Assembly: GCA_001971685.1 (NCBI GenBank) | Contig: CP019326.1 | Coordinates: 1,674,001 to 1,738,000, forward strand | Reading direction: 5' to 3' | Source of the DNA: Halomonas sp. 1513 | Lineage (GTDB): Bacteria; Pseudomonadota; Gammaproteobacteria; Pseudomonadales; Halomonadaceae | DNA length: 64,000 bases | Shown here: positions 26,208-34,740 of the stretch, one piece after another | Position numbering within the stretch: position 1 is the first letter of the stretch | How the letters are laid out: each line of letters starts with the position of its first letter | Position numbers and translations under genes: made by a program | Notes under the pieces: generated by a model | The model's input: the letters and a program-made list of their open reading frames with translations, nothing else | The model's database searches: none | What the model was told of the DNA's origin: nothing

Positions 26208-28580
26208 ATGCTACCGGCCGCTAGTTCCATGATGAATGCGTCGCTTGCGCTGTTCGATCCCCTCGGCATCGGCCGCGCCAGCGTCGACTACTGGCGCGAC
26301 AGTCTCGAGCGCAGCGTGCTCTACCTCGACGTGATGCGCCAGCGCGGCAACCAGTACCTCGAACATATGGAGCAGACCAAGCCCAACGTGCTGGGCTTCG
26401 AGTCTGAAGTGCTGCTCGACGGCCGTGACCTGCCGCGACCGGTCAACTACGAGCTGATGCGCATCGAGCCGCCGGCCGGGGTCGAGACCGACCCGCTGGC
26501 GCGGCCGTTCGTGGTGGTCGACCCCCGCGCCGGCCACGGCCCGGGCATCGGCGGTTTCAAGCCCGACAGCGAGATCGGTGTGGCGCTGCGCGCCGGGCAC
26601 CCGTGCTACTTCATCGGTTTCCTGCCGTTCCCCGAGCCGGGCCAGACCGTCGAAGACGTGGTCGACGCCGAGATCGCCTTCCTGCGCGAGGTGATTGCCC
26701 GCCACCCGGACGTCAGCGAGAAGCCGATGGTGGTCGGCAACTGCCAGGCCGGCTGGCAGATCATGATGGCCGCGGCGCTGGAGCCCGAGGTGTTCGGTCC
26801 GATCCTGATCGCCGGGGCACCGCTCTCCTACTGGGCGGGTGAGCGCGGCGGTGCACCGATGCGCTACACCGGCGGCATGACCGGTGGCAGCTGGATGACG
26901 GCGCTGGCCGGCGACCTCGGCGCCGGGCTGTTCGACGGTGCGCTGCTTGTGCAGAACTTCGAGAAGCTCAATCCGGCCAACACCCTGTGGGACAAGCAGT
27001 ACCGGCTCTATGCCAACGTCGACAGCGAGGCCGAACGCTACCTGCAGTTCGAGCGCTGGTGGGGCGGCCACGTGGTGCTGGGTGCGGAAGAGATCCAGTA
27101 CATCGTCGACAACCTGTTCATCGGCAATCGCTTGAGCACCGCCGGGCTCTCGACCCGCGATGGGCGGCGCATCGACCTGCGCAACATCCGTTCGCCGATC
27201 GTGGTGTTCTGCTCCAAGGGCGACGACATCACGCCGCCGCCCCAGGCGCTGGGCTGGGTGCGCGATCTCTACGCCGACGTCGAGGATATCTACGCCCACG
27301 AGCAGACCATCGTCTACTGCGTACACGACACCACCGGCCACTTGGGCATCTTCGTTTCGGGCAGTGTATCGCGCAAGGAGCACACCGAGTTCACCGCCAA
27401 CATGGACTACATCGACGTGCTGCCGCCGGGCCTCTACGAGACCCAGGTCACCGAGCGTGCGCCGTCGGGCAAGGATGCCGCGCATATCGACGGCGACTAC
27501 CTGCTCGAGTTCACACCGCGCGACGTCAAGGAGCTCGATGAGATCGTCCAGCCCAGCGAAGAGGATGATCGCCGCTTCGCCACCGTGGAGCGGGTTTCGC
27601 AGATCAACCTGGGGCTCTACCAGATGCTGCTGCAGCCGTGGCTCAAGGCGGTGATGACGCCGGAAGCGGCGCGCTGGATCCGCCGCATGCATCCGATCCG
27701 CCTGGCCTACAAGCTCTATTCGGACCGCAACCCGCTGATGGTGCCGATTCCCGTACTGGCTGATCGTGTGCGCTCCGAGCGCCAGGTGGCGGGGCCCGAC
27801 AACCCCTGGCGCATGGCCGAGAACGTTGCCAGCGACCATCTCAGCGGCAGCCTCGACGCCTATCGTGAGCTACGCGATAGCCTCACCGAGAAGCTGTTCC
27901 TGGGCTGGTACGGCCAGCCGTGGCTGCAGACCGTGGCCGGTCTCGGCGTCGAAGGCCAGCCGCTGCGCCGGCGTCCCGGCATCGAGCCGGAACATCGCCG
28001 CTTCGTCGATAACCGCCAGGCCGAACTGTGCCAGCGCATCGACCAGGGCGGCGGCCACGAGGCGGTGATGCGCGCGCTGATCTACGTGCTGGGCGGAGCC
28101 CCGTCCACCGATGAGCGCAACTTCCAGCGCCTCAAGGCGTCGCGGGATGAGCTCGAGCCGGGCCTCAAGCTGGCCGATTTCAAGGCGCTGGTGCGCGATC
28201 AGTTCTTCATCCTCAAGCTCGATCGGCCGCGGGCCCTGGCGGCGATCCCGACGCTGCTGGCCAGCTGCAGCAACGCCGAGATCGACGAGCACCTCGAGCA
28301 CCTGGAGCACGTGCTGGCGGCCAGCGGCCCGCAGTCCGATGACGTGGCCGAGCGGCTCGACCAGGTGCGCGGCTACTTCGACGCGGCGCGTCCGGCGCCG
28401 CCGGCACCTGCGCCCGCTGCGCCCGCTACGCCGGCCGAGAAGCCCGCCGCTAAGCTGAAGGCTGTCTCCAGCGAACAAACAGCGGCGAGTCCGAAGGCTT
28501 CCGCAAGCGAGAAGGCGGCACCCGCCAAACCGCGTCGTCGCAAGGCCCCAGCCACGCCCAAGCCTTCCGATAAAGAGTAA
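26208..28580 (+). CDS. DUF3141 protein, alpha/beta-hydrolase related to polyhydroxyalkanoate synthases
   Basis: 790 aa. Residues ~75-400 show a PHA-synthase-like hydrolase fold: FVVVDPRAGHGPGIGGFKPD, ALRAGHPCYFIGFLPFPEPG, and the nucleophile-elbow-like VVGNCQAGW with Cys179. IVVFCSKGDDITPPPQALGW supplies a likely Asp and VHDTTGHLGIFVSGS a likely His. Residues ~430-720 are a helical region without a recognised motif. The last ~75 residues are Ala/Pro/Lys-rich (e.g. KPRRRKAPATPKPSDK), a low-complexity basic tail reminiscent of DNA- or granule-binding proteins. PHA synthesis or turnover is a family-level guess; an ordinary phaC would be shorter and lack the tail. It is followed by a strong terminator. 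Confidence 0.8.
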   Translation: MLPAASSMMNASLALFDPLGIGRASVDYWRDSLERSVLYLDVMRQRGNQYLEHMEQTKPNVLGFESEVLLDGRDLPRPVNYELMRIEPPAGVETDPLARPFVVVDPRAGHGPGIGGFKPDSEIGVALRAGHPCYFIGFLPFPEPGQTVEDVVDAEIAFLREVIARHPDVSEKPMVVGNCQAGWQIMMAAALEPEVFGPILIAGAPLSYWAGERGGAPMRYTGGMTGGSWMTALAGDLGAGLFDGALLVQNFEKLNPANTLWDKQYRLYANVDSEAERYLQFERWWGGHVVLGAEEIQYIVDNLFIGNRLSTAGLSTRDGRRIDLRNIRSPIVVFCSKGDDITPPPQALGWVRDLYADVEDIYAHEQTIVYCVHDTTGHLGIFVSGSVSRKEHTEFTANMDYIDVLPPGLYETQVTERAPSGKDAAHIDGDYLLEFTPRDVKELDEIVQPSEEDDRRFATVERVSQINLGLYQMLLQPWLKAVMTPEAARWIRRMHPIRLAYKLYSDRNPLMVPIPVLADRVRSERQVAGPDNPWRMAENVASDHLSGSLDAYRELRDSLTEKLFLGWYGQPWLQTVAGLGVEGQPLRRRPGIEPEHRRFVDNRQAELCQRIDQGGGHEAVMRALIYVLGGAPSTDERNFQRLKASRDELEPGLKLADFKALVRDQFFILKLDRPRALAAIPTLLASCSNAEIDEHLEHLEHVLAASGPQSDDVAERLDQVRGYFDAARPAPPAPAPAAPATPAEKPAAKLKAVSSEQTAASPKASASEKAAPAKPRRRKAPATPKPSDKE

Positions 28581-28596
28581 GACCGACACGCGAATC

Positions 28597-28629
28597 AACG
28601 CCGCCCCCAAGAGGGCGGCGTTGTCGTTT
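28597..28629 (+). terminator. Rho-independent terminator of the DUF3141 gene
   Basis: Perfect 10-bp stem AACGCCGCCC (28597-28606) / GGGCGGCGTT (28613-28622) with a 6-base loop and the T-containing tail GTCGTTT. Confidence 0.75.
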
Positions 28630-28643
28630 GCGCGATAGAGGAA

Positions 28644-28670
28644 TCAGTCGGTGCGGGTGCTGACCCAGGC
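28644..28670. repeat. 27-bp duplicate of the mgsA 3' end
   Basis: The 27 bases at 28644-28670 are identical to 28837-28863, the last eight codons plus stop of mgsA. The 166 bases between the two copies contain repeat copy B. This looks like a target duplication or a tandem duplication later invaded by the repeat. Confidence 0.85.
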
Positions 28671-28678
28671 TTGGCACC

Positions 28679-28793
28679 ACTCGGAGCTACTCCGTCGGCA
28701 GGCCTATGAGGAGGCGCTGTAAACCCTTCCCTGGGCGCTACCTTGCGCCATCCATGGCGCAAACCTCCTCGTCGGCCTGCCCCCGGCGCTCCT
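28679..28793 (+). repeat. Dispersed palindromic repeat, copy B
   Basis: 115 bp in the same orientation as copy A. The 23-base outer arms at 28692-28714 and 28764-28786 are complementary at most positions and enclose 49 bases that include GCGCCATCCATGGCGC. It lies between the convergent DUF3141 and mgsA genes, bracketed by the 27-bp direct duplication. Confidence 0.85.
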
Positions 28794-28836
28794 TACCTAG
28801 GGTCAATGGCGGCGTTGGCACGTGAGGAAATGCCGG

Positions 28837-29328
28837 TCAGTCGGTGCGGGTGCTGACCCAGGCCCCGGCGTCGGGTATGGCGATGTCCACTTCCTCGCCG
28901 ACATAGGGCGAGGAGATCAGGAAGTCGGCGCTGGCGGCATTGCAGGCCACCGGGATGTTCCACAGCGCGGCCAGGCGCAGCAGCGCCTTGACGTCGGGGT
29001 CGTGGGGCTGGGGGGCGAACGGGTCCCAGAAGAAGATCAGCAGGTCGAGGCGCTGCTCGGTGATGCGCGCGCCAATCTGCTGGTCGCCGCCCAGCGGCCC
29101 GCTCATCAGGCCCTCGACCTCGAGTCCGCGCTCCTTGGCGATCCGCCGCGCGGTGGTGCCGGTGCCTACCAGCTGGTGCTGGGCCAGGGTGGTTTGCCAG
29201 CGGCCCACCCAGGCCAGCATCTCGTCCTTCTTGCCGTCGTGGGCGATCAGCGCGATGCGCTTGCGCACGGGCAGGGTGCGACTGGCCTGCTGGACCGGCC
29301 GCGGATCATTGCCGGGGAGGGGACTCAT
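28837..29328 (-). CDS. mgsA: Methylglyoxal synthase
   Basis: 163 aa. Converts dihydroxyacetone phosphate to methylglyoxal and phosphate, a phosphate-releasing bypass of lower glycolysis. VRKRIALIAHDGKKDEMLAW begins the catalytic fold. TGTTARRI, the catalytic Asp in MSGPLGGDQQIGARI, and FFWDPFAPQPHDPDVKAL with the conserved His are intact. The gene starts three bases after the pyk stop on the same strand, so pyk-mgsA is probably one transcript. The last eight codons are duplicated downstream at 28644. Confidence 0.96.
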   Translation of the reverse strand: MSPLPGNDPRPVQQASRTLPVRKRIALIAHDGKKDEMLAWVGRWQTTLAQHQLVGTGTTARRIAKERGLEVEGLMSGPLGGDQQIGARITEQRLDLLIFFWDPFAPQPHDPDVKALLRLAALWNIPVACNAASADFLISSPYVGEEVDIAIPDAGAWVSTRTD

Positions 29329-29331
29329 GGC

Positions 29332-30789
29332 TCACTGGACCTCGAGAATCTTCAGGGTGTTGGTGCCGCCGTGGGCGTTCATGTGGTCACCGCGGGTCAG
29401 GATCATCAGCTGGCCGGCTTCGGCGATGCCGTGGTCCTTGAGGATCGCCATGGCCTGACGATTGAGCTCGGTGGGGTCCATGTCGGCGGTGTCGAAGGGC
29501 AGCGAGACCACGCCGCGATACAGCGCCATGCGCCGCTGGGCGGTGGCGCTGTGAGCCAGGCCGACGATCGGCAGTCCCGAGCGAATCCGCGAGGCGATCA
29601 GCGGCGTATAGCCGGTGGCGGTCATGCAGGCGATGGCGGCGACGCCCTCGAGGTGATTGGCGGCGTACATCGCCGACAGCGCGATGGTCTCGTCGACCTG
29701 GGTGAAGCCTTCGTGGATGCGGTGGCCCGACTCCTGGGCGGTGCGCTCGCGCTCGGCGCCCAGGCACAGCCGGTGCATCGCCTCGACGGTCTCCACCGGG
29801 TAGTCGCCGGCGGCGGTCTCGGCGGAGAGCATCACCGCGTCGGTGCCGTCGAGCACCGCGTTGGCGACGTCGAACACCTCGGCGCGGGTCGGCAGCGGCG
29901 AGTCGATCATCGACTCCATCATCTGGGTGGCGGTGATCACCGCGCGGTTGAGGCTGCGGGCGCGCTTGATCATGCGCTTCTGCACGCCGATCAGCTGGGC
30001 GTCGCCGATCTCCACGCCGAGGTCGCCGCGGGCCACCATCACCGCCTCGGAGGCGAGGATGATGCCGTCGAGGGTGGCCTCGTCGGCCACTGCTTCGGCG
30101 CGCTCGACCTTGGCCACCAGGCCGATCTCCTTGCCGGCCTCGCCGAGCAGGCGGCGCGCTTCCTGCATATCGGCGGCGGAGCGCGGGAAGGAGACCGCCA
30201 GGTAGTCGACGCCGATGTCGATGGCGGTCTCGAGGTCGGCCTTGTCCTTGTCGGTGAGGGCGGCGGCGGAGAGGCCGCCGCCCTGCTTGTTGATGCCCTT
30301 GTTGTTGGACAGCTTGCCGCCGACCACCACCGTGGTGTGGACCTCGTCGCCCTGGATGGCGCTGACCTCGAGCACCAGGCGACCGTCATCGAGCAGCAGG
30401 CGGTCGCCGACGGTAACGTCGGCGGCCAGGGTCTTGTAGTCGCAGCCGACCCGGGAGGCGTCGCCGGCGTCGCTGTCCAGCGCCATGTCGAGGATGAAGG
30501 AGGCGCCCTCGTCGAGGGTCACGGCGCCGTCGGCAAAGCGTGCGATGCGGATCTTGGGGCCCTGCAGGTCGCCGAGGGCGGCGACGCTCTTGCCGAGGCG
30601 CGCGGCGATCTCGCGGACCCGGGCCAGGCGGCGGCGGTGGTCGTCGGCACTGCCGTGGGAGAAGTTGAGGCGCACCACGTCGACGCCGGCCTCGAGCATG
30701 GCTTCGAGGACGCCGTCGCGGTCGCTGGCCGGGCCCAGGGTGGCGACGATCTTGGTGCGGCGGATGGCGTTGAGCGGGGCTGTCGACAT
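29332..30789 (-). CDS. pyk: Pyruvate kinase
   Basis: 485 aa. Makes pyruvate and ATP from phosphoenolpyruvate. The start [20 protein letters not shown] is fixed by AGGAG six bases upstream. Core motifs are [71 protein letters not shown] and [20 protein letters not shown]. The length and N-terminus fit the PykA (type II) group, usually AMP-activated. A perfect inverted repeat lies 81-100 bases upstream of the start. mgsA follows directly. Confidence 0.96.
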   Translation of the reverse strand: MSTAPLNAIRRTKIVATLGPASDRDGVLEAMLEAGVDVVRLNFSHGSADDHRRRLARVREIAARLGKSVAALGDLQGPKIRIARFADGAVTLDEGASFILDMALDSDAGDASRVGCDYKTLAADVTVGDRLLLDDGRLVLEVSAIQGDEVHTTVVVGGKLSNNKGINKQGGGLSAAALTDKDKADLETAIDIGVDYLAVSFPRSAADMQEARRLLGEAGKEIGLVAKVERAEAVADEATLDGIILASEAVMVARGDLGVEIGDAQLIGVQKRMIKRARSLNRAVITATQMMESMIDSPLPTRAEVFDVANAVLDGTDAVMLSAETAAGDYPVETVEAMHRLCLGAERERTAQESGHRIHEGFTQVDETIALSAMYAANHLEGVAAIACMTATGYTPLIASRIRSGLPIVGLAHSATAQRRMALYRGVVSLPFDTADMDPTELNRQAMAILKDHGIAEAGQLMILTRGDHMNAHGGTNTLKILEVQ

Positions 30790-30869
30790 CTGAATCTCCT
30801 GAGTGGTAGTGCCGGTAAAACAAAGGCTTGCATGTGATGTGCGCAAGCCGGTCCGACGTGTTCGCTATT

Positions 30870-30889
30870 ATGTAGTGATTTTACTACAT
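30870..30889. promoter_or_regulatory. Candidate operator upstream of pyk
   Basis: Perfect 7-bp arms ATGTAGT / ACTACAT around GATTTT, with a further half-site ATACTACA at 30891-30898. On the minus strand it overlaps a CATAAT -10-like hexamer. TGTA...TACA palindromes are bound by HexR-type (RpiR family) regulators that control pyk in many gammaproteobacteria; that match is inferred. The rest of the 356-base pyk-topA gap (30790-31145) shows no gene. Confidence 0.5.
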
Positions 30890-31145
30890 GATACTACACC
30901 AAGGGCTCGACGCGAGGAAACGTCTTGCCGAGTCTTGCGTCGGCGGTCTAGGGTCAAGAGGCCACGCCGGGTGTTGCGCGGTGCTGCCACCGCGGCGGTG
31001 CCCCGGCGCTGGGACTGGCGCGGCCCCGGGCGCTGCGTTAGGGTAGGCGCATTTTTCCAACGCCGCGTCGTCAGTGTGATAGTACGTGTGGCGAACGACT
31101 CGCAGGTTCAGGGCACTGGCCCGGACAACAGGAATGTGGAGCACT

Positions 31146-33782
31146 ATGGGCAAGTCACTGGTCATCGTCGAGTCGCCGGCCAAGGCCAAGACGATCAATA
31201 AATACCTCGGCAACGATTTCATCGTGAAGTCGAGTGTAGGTCATATTCGTGACCTGCCGACCAGCGGCTCGGGCAAGACGGCCTCTGATCCCAAGGAGCG
31301 CGCTCGCCAGGCCGCGGCGACGCGCAAGATGTCGCCGGACGAGAAGGCGGTGTACAAGAAGCAGAAGTCGTGGGACCAACTGATTCGGCGCATGGGCATC
31401 GACCCCGAGCACGGCTGGGAAGCCCACTACGAGGTGCTGCCGGGCAAGGAGAAGGTGGTTGCCGACCTGCAGAAGCACGCCGAGAAGGCCGACGCCGTCT
31501 ACCTGGCGACGGATTTGGACCGCGAGGGGGAGGCGATCGCCTGGCACCTTCAGGAGACCATCGGCGGCGAACCGTCGCGCTACAAGCGGGTGGTGTTCAA
31601 CGAGATCACCAAGAACGCCATCCAGGAGGCCTTCAAGGAGCCTGGCAGCCTCAATATCGAGCGCGTCGAGGCTCAGCAGGCGCGGCGCTTCCTCGACCGC
31701 GTGGTGGGCTTCATGCTCTCGCCGCTGCTGTGGGCCAAGGTCGCCCGCGGGCTCTCCGCCGGCCGCGTGCAGTCGGTGGCGGTGCGCCTGATCGTCGAGC
31801 GCGAGCGTGAGATCCGCGCCTTCGTGCCCGAAGAGTTCTGGGACGTGCATGCCGACCTGGCGGTGGCCGACGACGCCAAGGCCGAGCCGATCCGCTTCGA
31901 GCTGGTGCGCCAGGACGGCAAGGCCTTCCGGCCCACCTCCGAGGCCGAGACCCTCGAGCGCATCGCCGCACTGCGCAAGGCGAGCCTCGAGATCACCGCG
32001 CGTGAGGACAAGCCGACCCGCTCCAAGCCCAATGCCCCCTTCATCACCTCGACCCTGCAGCAGGCCGCCAGTGGCCGGCTGGGGTACTCGGTGAAGAAGA
32101 CCATGACCATGGCCCAGCGGCTCTACGAGGCGGGCTACATCACCTACATGCGTACCGACTCCACCAATCTCTCCAAGGATGCGGTGGATAGCGTGCGCGA
32201 GCATATCGAGCAGGCCTACGGCAAGCGCTACCTGCCCGAGGCGCCCAATCGCTACTCCAGCAAGGAGGGCGCCCAGGAGGCCCACGAGGCGATCCGCCCC
32301 TCCGACGTCAGCCTCAAGGCCACCGACCTGTCGGGCATGGAGCGTGACGCCGAGCGGCTCTATGAGTTGATCTGGCGCCAGTTCGTGGCCTGTCAGATGA
32401 CCCCGGCGGAGTATCTCTCCAGCACCCTGACGGTGGAAGTCGACGGCTATGAGCTGCGCGCCAAGGGCCGGGTGCTCAAGTTCGACGGCTATACCCGGGT
32501 AATGAAGCCGTCGGGCAAGAACGAGGACCAGTCGCTGCCCGACCTCGCCGAGGGCACCGCCATGACCCTCGAGCAGCTCGACCCGCAGCAGCACTTCACC
32601 AAGCCGCCGGCGCGCTTTACCGAGGCGAGCCTGGTCAAGGAGCTGGAGAAGCGCGGCATCGGCCGGCCCTCGACCTACGCCTCGATCATCTCGACCATCC
32701 AGGACCGCGGCTACGTCAAGCTCGAGAGCCGGCGCTTCTACGCCGAGAAGCTCGGCGATATCGTCACCGAGCGGCTCAAGGAGTCGTTCCCCGACCTGAT
32801 GGACTTCTCGTTCACGGCGCGCATGGAGGACGGCCTCGATGAGGTCGCCGAGGGCGAGCGCAACTGGCAGGCGCTGCTCGACGCTTTCTACGCCGAGTTC
32901 AAGAAGGAGCTGGAGGCCGCCGAGAGCGAAGACGGCATGCGCCCCAACCAGCCGGTGCCGACCGGCATCGACTGCCCGAGCTGCGGGCGCAAGATGCAGA
33001 TCCGTACCGCCTCCACCGGCGTGTTCCTGGGCTGCTCGGGCTACAACCTGCCGCCCAAGGAGCGCTGCAAGACCACCATCGACCTGATCCCCGGCGAGGA
33101 GGCGGTGGCCGCCGACGCCGGCGAAGAGGCCGAGACCGAGGCGCTGCGCGCCAAGCACCGCTGCCCCAAGTGCGGCACGGCGATGGACAGCTACCTGATC
33201 GACGAGACCCGCAAGCTGCATATCTGCGGCAACAGTCCCGACTGCGACGGCCACGAGGTGGAGCAGGGGCGCTTCAAGCTCAAGGGCTACGAAGGCCCGG
33301 TCATCGAGTGCGACAAGTGCGGCAGCGAGATGCAGCTCAAGAGTGGGCGTTTCGGCAAGTACTTCGGCTGCACCAACAGCGAGTGCAAGAACACCCGCAA
33401 GCTGCTCAAGAGCGGCGAAGTGGCACCGCCCAAGATCGACCCGATCCCGATGCCCGAGCTGGCCTGTCAGAAGGTCGACGACCACTACGTGCTGCGCGAC
33501 GGCGCCAGCGGCCTGTTCCTGGCCGCCAGCCAGTTCCCCAAGAACCGCGAGACCCGCCCGCCGCTGGTCAAAGAGCTCAAGGCCCACGCCGAGGAGCTGC
33601 CCGAGAAGTATCACTTCCTGCTCGAGGCGCCCAGCGAGGACCCGGACGGCCGCCCGGCGCAGATCCGCTTCTCGCGCAAGACCAAGAGTCAGTTCGTGAT
33701 GACCGACGAGGACGGCAAGGCCACCGGCTGGAAGGCGCTCTACGAGAACGGCAAGTGGCAGGTGGAGGACAAGCGCAAATGA
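31146..33782 (+). CDS. topA: DNA topoisomerase I
   Basis: 878 aa type IA topoisomerase that relaxes negative supercoils. The start [20 protein letters not shown] gives the TOPRIM domain, whose acidic motif is [32 protein letters not shown] follows. The active-site Tyr334 is in [14 protein letters not shown]. Three C-terminal four-cysteine zinc ribbons start at [20 protein letters not shown] and [10 protein letters not shown], followed by a basic tail domain. Full length and intact. The next gene overlaps its stop codon (ATGA). Confidence 0.97.
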   Translation: MGKSLVIVESPAKAKTINKYLGNDFIVKSSVGHIRDLPTSGSGKTASDPKERARQAAATRKMSPDEKAVYKKQKSWDQLIRRMGIDPEHGWEAHYEVLPGKEKVVADLQKHAEKADAVYLATDLDREGEAIAWHLQETIGGEPSRYKRVVFNEITKNAIQEAFKEPGSLNIERVEAQQARRFLDRVVGFMLSPLLWAKVARGLSAGRVQSVAVRLIVEREREIRAFVPEEFWDVHADLAVADDAKAEPIRFELVRQDGKAFRPTSEAETLERIAALRKASLEITAREDKPTRSKPNAPFITSTLQQAASGRLGYSVKKTMTMAQRLYEAGYITYMRTDSTNLSKDAVDSVREHIEQAYGKRYLPEAPNRYSSKEGAQEAHEAIRPSDVSLKATDLSGMERDAERLYELIWRQFVACQMTPAEYLSSTLTVEVDGYELRAKGRVLKFDGYTRVMKPSGKNEDQSLPDLAEGTAMTLEQLDPQQHFTKPPARFTEASLVKELEKRGIGRPSTYASIISTIQDRGYVKLESRRFYAEKLGDIVTERLKESFPDLMDFSFTARMEDGLDEVAEGERNWQALLDAFYAEFKKELEAAESEDGMRPNQPVPTGIDCPSCGRKMQIRTASTGVFLGCSGYNLPPKERCKTTIDLIPGEEAVAADAGEEAETEALRAKHRCPKCGTAMDSYLIDETRKLHICGNSPDCDGHEVEQGRFKLKGYEGPVIECDKCGSEMQLKSGRFGKYFGCTNSECKNTRKLLKSGEVAPPKIDPIPMPELACQKVDDHYVLRDGASGLFLAASQFPKNRETRPPLVKELKAHAEELPEKYHFLLEAPSEDPDGRPAQIRFSRKTKSQFVMTDEDGKATGWKALYENGKWQVEDKRK

Positions 33783-34240
33783 CTCCCCGCGGGCGCACCA
33801 ATCAGCTGCTCTATCAGGCCGAGCTGCTGCTCGCTCAGGCGCCGGGTGACGACGAACACGCCGTGGCCCGGCGCATGGCGCTGGAGGAGGGCGCTCTGGC
33901 GCTGCTCGAGCTGGGGCTGAACGCCGCGCTGCGCGAACTCACCGAGCATGCCATGCTGCCCCGCCACGACTGGCGTGAGCTGCTCGCCGAAGAGCGCCCG
34001 CCGCTGGCCGCCCTCGAGCACCTCGGCGAGCTGGCGCGCCGTGAGGGCAGCTGGCTGGACGTGTTGCTGGCGCGCCTCGAGGCGCTGCACGCCGTGGAGG
34101 GCGCGGCGCGCCGCCAGCCACCGCGCAGCGGCCTGATCGTCAGCGCCGCTCAGCAGTCCCTCGGCGATGAGCTGGGCGAGGCCCTCGCCGGGCTCAAGGC
34201 GACCCTTGCCACCCTGCGCGAAACCAGCGAGGAGTGGTGA
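33779..34240 (+). CDS. DUF6586-type conserved protein downstream of topA
   Basis: 153 aa, translationally coupled to topA through ATGA. Almost entirely helical by composition, rich in Ala, Leu, Glu and Arg, beginning [20 protein letters not shown]. The position after topA and the N-terminus match a small conserved family also found after topA in Pseudomonas. No catalytic motif, signal peptide or membrane segment is seen. Function unknown. Confidence 0.75.
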   Translation: MTPRGRTNQLLYQAELLLAQAPGDDEHAVARRMALEEGALALLELGLNAALRELTEHAMLPRHDWRELLAEERPPLAALEHLGELARREGSWLDVLLARLEALHAVEGAARRQPPRSGLIVSAAQQSLGDELGEALAGLKATLATLRETSEEW

Positions 34241-34279
34241 CGCCGCGCCGCCCTAAGTGGTAGTCTGGCCATCAAGACG

Positions 34280-34310
34280 ACGACCATGGTCCTTGCCCTG
34301 GTCGTTTTTT
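34280..34310 (+). terminator. Rho-independent terminator after the topA operon
   Basis: Arms ACGACCA (34280-34286) and TGGTCGT (34299-34305) with a 12-base loop, followed by TTTTT. Confidence 0.7.
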
Positions 34311-34351
34311 GTTGTCACCGCTAGTTTCCCCACGCTGGGAGAGAGGTCGCC

Positions 34352-34588
34352 GTGTCTGATACCGCTATCCTGGAAATCGTCGAACTCAGTGACGGCGAGA
34401 TCGTACTGCGACCCGCCGAAGGCGAGGGCGAGCCGCTGATGCGCATTCGCTTCTCCGAGGAAGCCGCCGAGCTGCTGCGCCAGAGTCGCTTCGAGGTCGC
34501 GCAAGAGATGATCGACCACGCCATTACCCGCAGCAAGCTGTGGCAGGAAGAGAGTGATGACCAGGCCTTCCCCGCCACCCTGCACTGA
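34352..34588 (+). CDS. Small conserved acidic protein
   Basis: 78 aa from a GTG start with GGGAGAGAGG upstream. The sequence MSDTAILEIVELSDGEIVLR, then EPLMRIRFSEEAAELLRQSR, is acidic with a beta-then-helix pattern and no signal peptide. Related short proteins lie near topA in Pseudomonas genomes, from memory. It has its own terminators on both sides, so it is probably a single-gene unit. No function can be assigned. Confidence 0.7.
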   Translation: MSDTAILEIVELSDGEIVLRPAEGEGEPLMRIRFSEEAAELLRQSRFEVAQEMIDHAITRSKLWQEESDDQAFPATLH

Positions 34589-34613
34589 GTGAACGCAGCG
34601 CTATTTCAGTTCG

Positions 34614-34640
34614 AGCCCGCCGTTCACCGGCGGGCTTTTT
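34614..34640 (+). terminator. Rho-independent terminator
   Basis: 9-bp stem AGCCCGCCG (34614-34622) / CGGCGGGCT (34628-34636), 5-base loop, then TTTT. Confidence 0.8.
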
Positions 34641-34740
34641 GTTGGTCGGCTGGTAAAATTCAATCACTCGTTTAAAATCGGCCCACCACACGCCGAGCCG
34701 CTCGCGGCTCACCCATCTTCGTTGTTCGGCGAGACCCATC

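Noticed and set aside
28822..30837. Long plus-strand frame opposite mgsA and pyk
   Set aside because: Both minus-strand genes are complete enzymes with all active-site motifs; the plus-strand product is compositionally biased.
31155..33614. Open minus-strand frame of about 800 codons opposite topA
   Set aside because: Antisense to a complete topoisomerase I with Tyr334 and three zinc ribbons; no recognisable domain.
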